64,000 bases of DNA from Varanus komodoensis (lineage: Eukaryota; Chordata; Lepidosauria; Squamata; Varanidae). This document shows positions 62,225 through 64,000 of this stretch, piece after piece. A program made the translations under genes and the position numbers. Below the pieces are notes generated by a model, which saw only the letters and a program-made list of their open reading frames with translations, was not told where the DNA came from and did not search any database. Positions within the stretch are counted from its first letter, which is position 1, and each line of letters starts with the position of its first letter. Location: NCBI RefSeq assembly GCF_004798865.1, contig NW_025335268.1, positions 30,164,731-30,228,730 on the forward strand, in the 5' to 3' direction.

Positions 62225-62868
62225 AGCATGGCTACAGAAGAACTACAGAAGTGTACTGTCAACAATGAAGGAATCAAAATTGTGAAAGATTTTGTATACC
62301 TTGGCTCAACCATCAGTTCAGCCAAGAAAATTGAAGATAGAGACTTGAAAGGACAGCAATAAAGGAACTAGAAAAGATGATAAAATGGAAGAATGTTTTA
62401 TTGGAGAACAAGCCAAGATCATCCACACCATTGCATTCCCAATCACTGTATGAATCTGGAAGCTGGACAGTGAAGAACGATGAGAGGAAGAAAATGGGTG
62501 CATTCAAAACATAGTCCTGGAGGACAGCTTCACAGATGCCCTCAACTGACAGAAAGGAAATCAATGGGATCCTACATCAAATCAAGGCAGAACTTTCTCT
62601 GGTAACAAAAATTATAGAAATGAAGCTGTCATACTTTGGACACATCATGAGAAGGTAAGACCTACTTGAGAAGGCAAACATGCTAGGGAAAGGTGAAGGC
62701 AGAAGAAGAAAAGAAAGACCAAGTATTAGATAGATCAGTTCTGTAAAGGAAGCCACAACCTTTAGGCTACAGGAGCTGAGCAGGGCTGTGAAAGACAGGA
62801 CATTTTGGAGAACATTCATTTATAGGGTCATATAGGATATGGCTTGATGGCACATAACAACAACAACG
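62225..62868 (+). mobile_element. RTE-type LINE relic, 3' part
   Basis: This begins with IKIVKDFVYLGSTISSAKK-like residues and continues through a QAKIIHTIAFPI-like segment, KAELSLVTKIIEMKLSYFGH and IMRR. It ends with QELSRAVKDRTFWRTFIYR-like sequence and an (ACA)n tail. It is the most complete 3' end of the family that also occurs at 33180, 43430 and 48559. Several stops and frame shifts. Confidence 0.8.
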
Positions 62869-64000
62869 AACCAACTGTAGCAAATACATTCTTATGCCTT
62901 TTGTGTTCCCTTCCTCCATGATGCAAATCCAGTGCAGAAGCAGTTACCTAATGATAATTTTCAGTGGGTTAACATGAGCTAGGTGACATCTCCTGAAAAG
63001 GATTCACATTTTTAATCCTTTTGAAACTGTTCTCTTGAATTAAGTATGGGATTTTTATATTTTAAATGTATGTTTGTAAGCCACATCAAACTGCAGGAGA
63101 GAAATAATGTAATAAACTACATGTGCGGAAAACCCTTATGTGAATCAATGGGAGGAGTGAACCCCTGGCCTGAAGGTTTTGCATAAGAACTTTGGATTCA
63201 GGCTTTTGCCTCCAAAGAGGCTACTATAGAATATGTATCAAGTGTTCTTCTGTATCTTCTGTAATAAGAGACCACTGATTTACTGAGGTCACTGATTTAC
63301 TGAGTATTTTCCTGTCCTGTCATTAGCACAAGCTACCTGTTCAGCTGTGTGCTATCTGGGTGGTTGTGTAGACTTTGTTTTGCCCTAGCTTATTGCACTT
63401 AAATTTTTCCTCATGTTTGTAGAAAGTAAGGCAATTCTGAATAACTCAGATCACAGTTTTGCAGATGTGGATCAGGGAGAAAGAGAGGAAGAAAAGGCCT
63501 TAGAATATTAAATGCAGTGTATAAAAGCCTGTTATAGTTAATATGTTCATCTGTGGTTTGAAAGCCCAAAACCTACACTGATTTTCTGAAATTCTATTAG
63601 GATAAAAATAATCTGATTAATTTCATCTTTTGAATTTTTATACAGGAGAGTTGCATATTTGCTGGATTGCATTAAATGGTTAAAAAGGTATCTAGTTTGA
63701 ATTGAGACTACATTCAGAAACCCTTTATCAGTGTGCATTCGTATACTTTACCTTTAATGATAGTCTTGCAAGTTCCTTTCACAGCCATAGCACATTATAC
63801 AGAATGAGATAGCTGTACTTCTATTTCACAGCCACCACCTTTTAAAAAATAATAAGTTTAGATCTAAAGTACAGCACTAAAAAATGACGTGCTTCAAAAG
63901 ATGGTAGAGCATCACTGCTGAAGGAATTGTACTGCATTTTGCCACTTCCTTCAAAGCCTACTTTTCTGTTTCCTCTCTGACATGGTATAGGAGGAAATGC
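62869..64000. other. Upstream flank of AFDN, right edge, no gene seen
   Basis: About 1.1 kb of AT-rich sequence. A short direct duplication (CACTGATTTACTGAG) occurs at about 63271-63304. Nothing coding was recognised. Confidence 0.6.

Noticed and set aside
1-64000. A previously undescribed multi-gene system
   Set aside because: The only host coding sequence recognised is AFDN; all other coding signals fit known repeat families. Nothing supports a novel system.

Overview
This is a vertebrate genomic window, almost certainly from a squamate reptile (lizard or snake). The support is a Sauria-type tRNA SINE, a near-full-length Bov-B (RTE) LINE, many CR1/L2-type LINE relics and AT-rich introns around one GC-rich CpG island. 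There is no prokaryotic gene organisation. The species cannot be named from the sequence.

One host gene is present: the 5' half of AFDN (afadin, also MLLT4/AF6), on the minus strand. I could trace nine coding exons with consistent splice sites and reading phase: 57677-57790, 30181-30376, 21350-21462, 17862-18022, 13064-13224, 11112-11269, 9006-9117, 7888-8055 and 3828-3872. They encode about 409 residues: the N-terminus, the first Ras-association domain (exons 2-3), a Lys/Arg-rich linker (exons 4-5), the second Ras-association domain (exons 6-8), and a short exon leading to the FHA domain. Exons for the FHA, DIL, PDZ and C-terminal regions are not seen and should lie beyond position 1. Introns: 1, 27.3 kb; 2, 8.7 kb; 3, 3.3 kb; 4, 4.6 kb; 5, 1.8 kb; 6, 2.0 kb; 7, 0.95 kb; 8, 4.0 kb; 9, at least 3.8 kb.

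A CpG island at about 57.3-58.65 kb covers exon 1 and the presumed promoter. Positions 58.65-64 kb are upstream flank holding only repeat relics.

The introns are a layered record of transposition. They hold a Bov-B LINE of about 3.1 kb (44.8-47.8 kb), a second Bov-B 3' end followed by a CA microsatellite (33.6 kb), and four relics of another RTE-type LINE (33.2, 43.4, 48.6 and 62.2 kb). There is also a long CR1 (22.2-25.4 kb), several L2-type copies including a young one (34.5-35.7 kb), and tRNA-derived SINEs, one interrupted by an L2 and flanked by a 13-bp target duplication (18.4-19.1 kb). Two copies of a TA-flanked MITE (36.5 and 49.9 kb), a hAT-type MITE with a perfect 8-bp target duplication (37.6 kb) and a candidate solo LTR (30.9-31.7 kb) complete the list.

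I found no evidence of a previously undescribed multi-gene system. The notable items are the AFDN gene model and its lineage-specific details, the nested insertions, and several short structural oddities.
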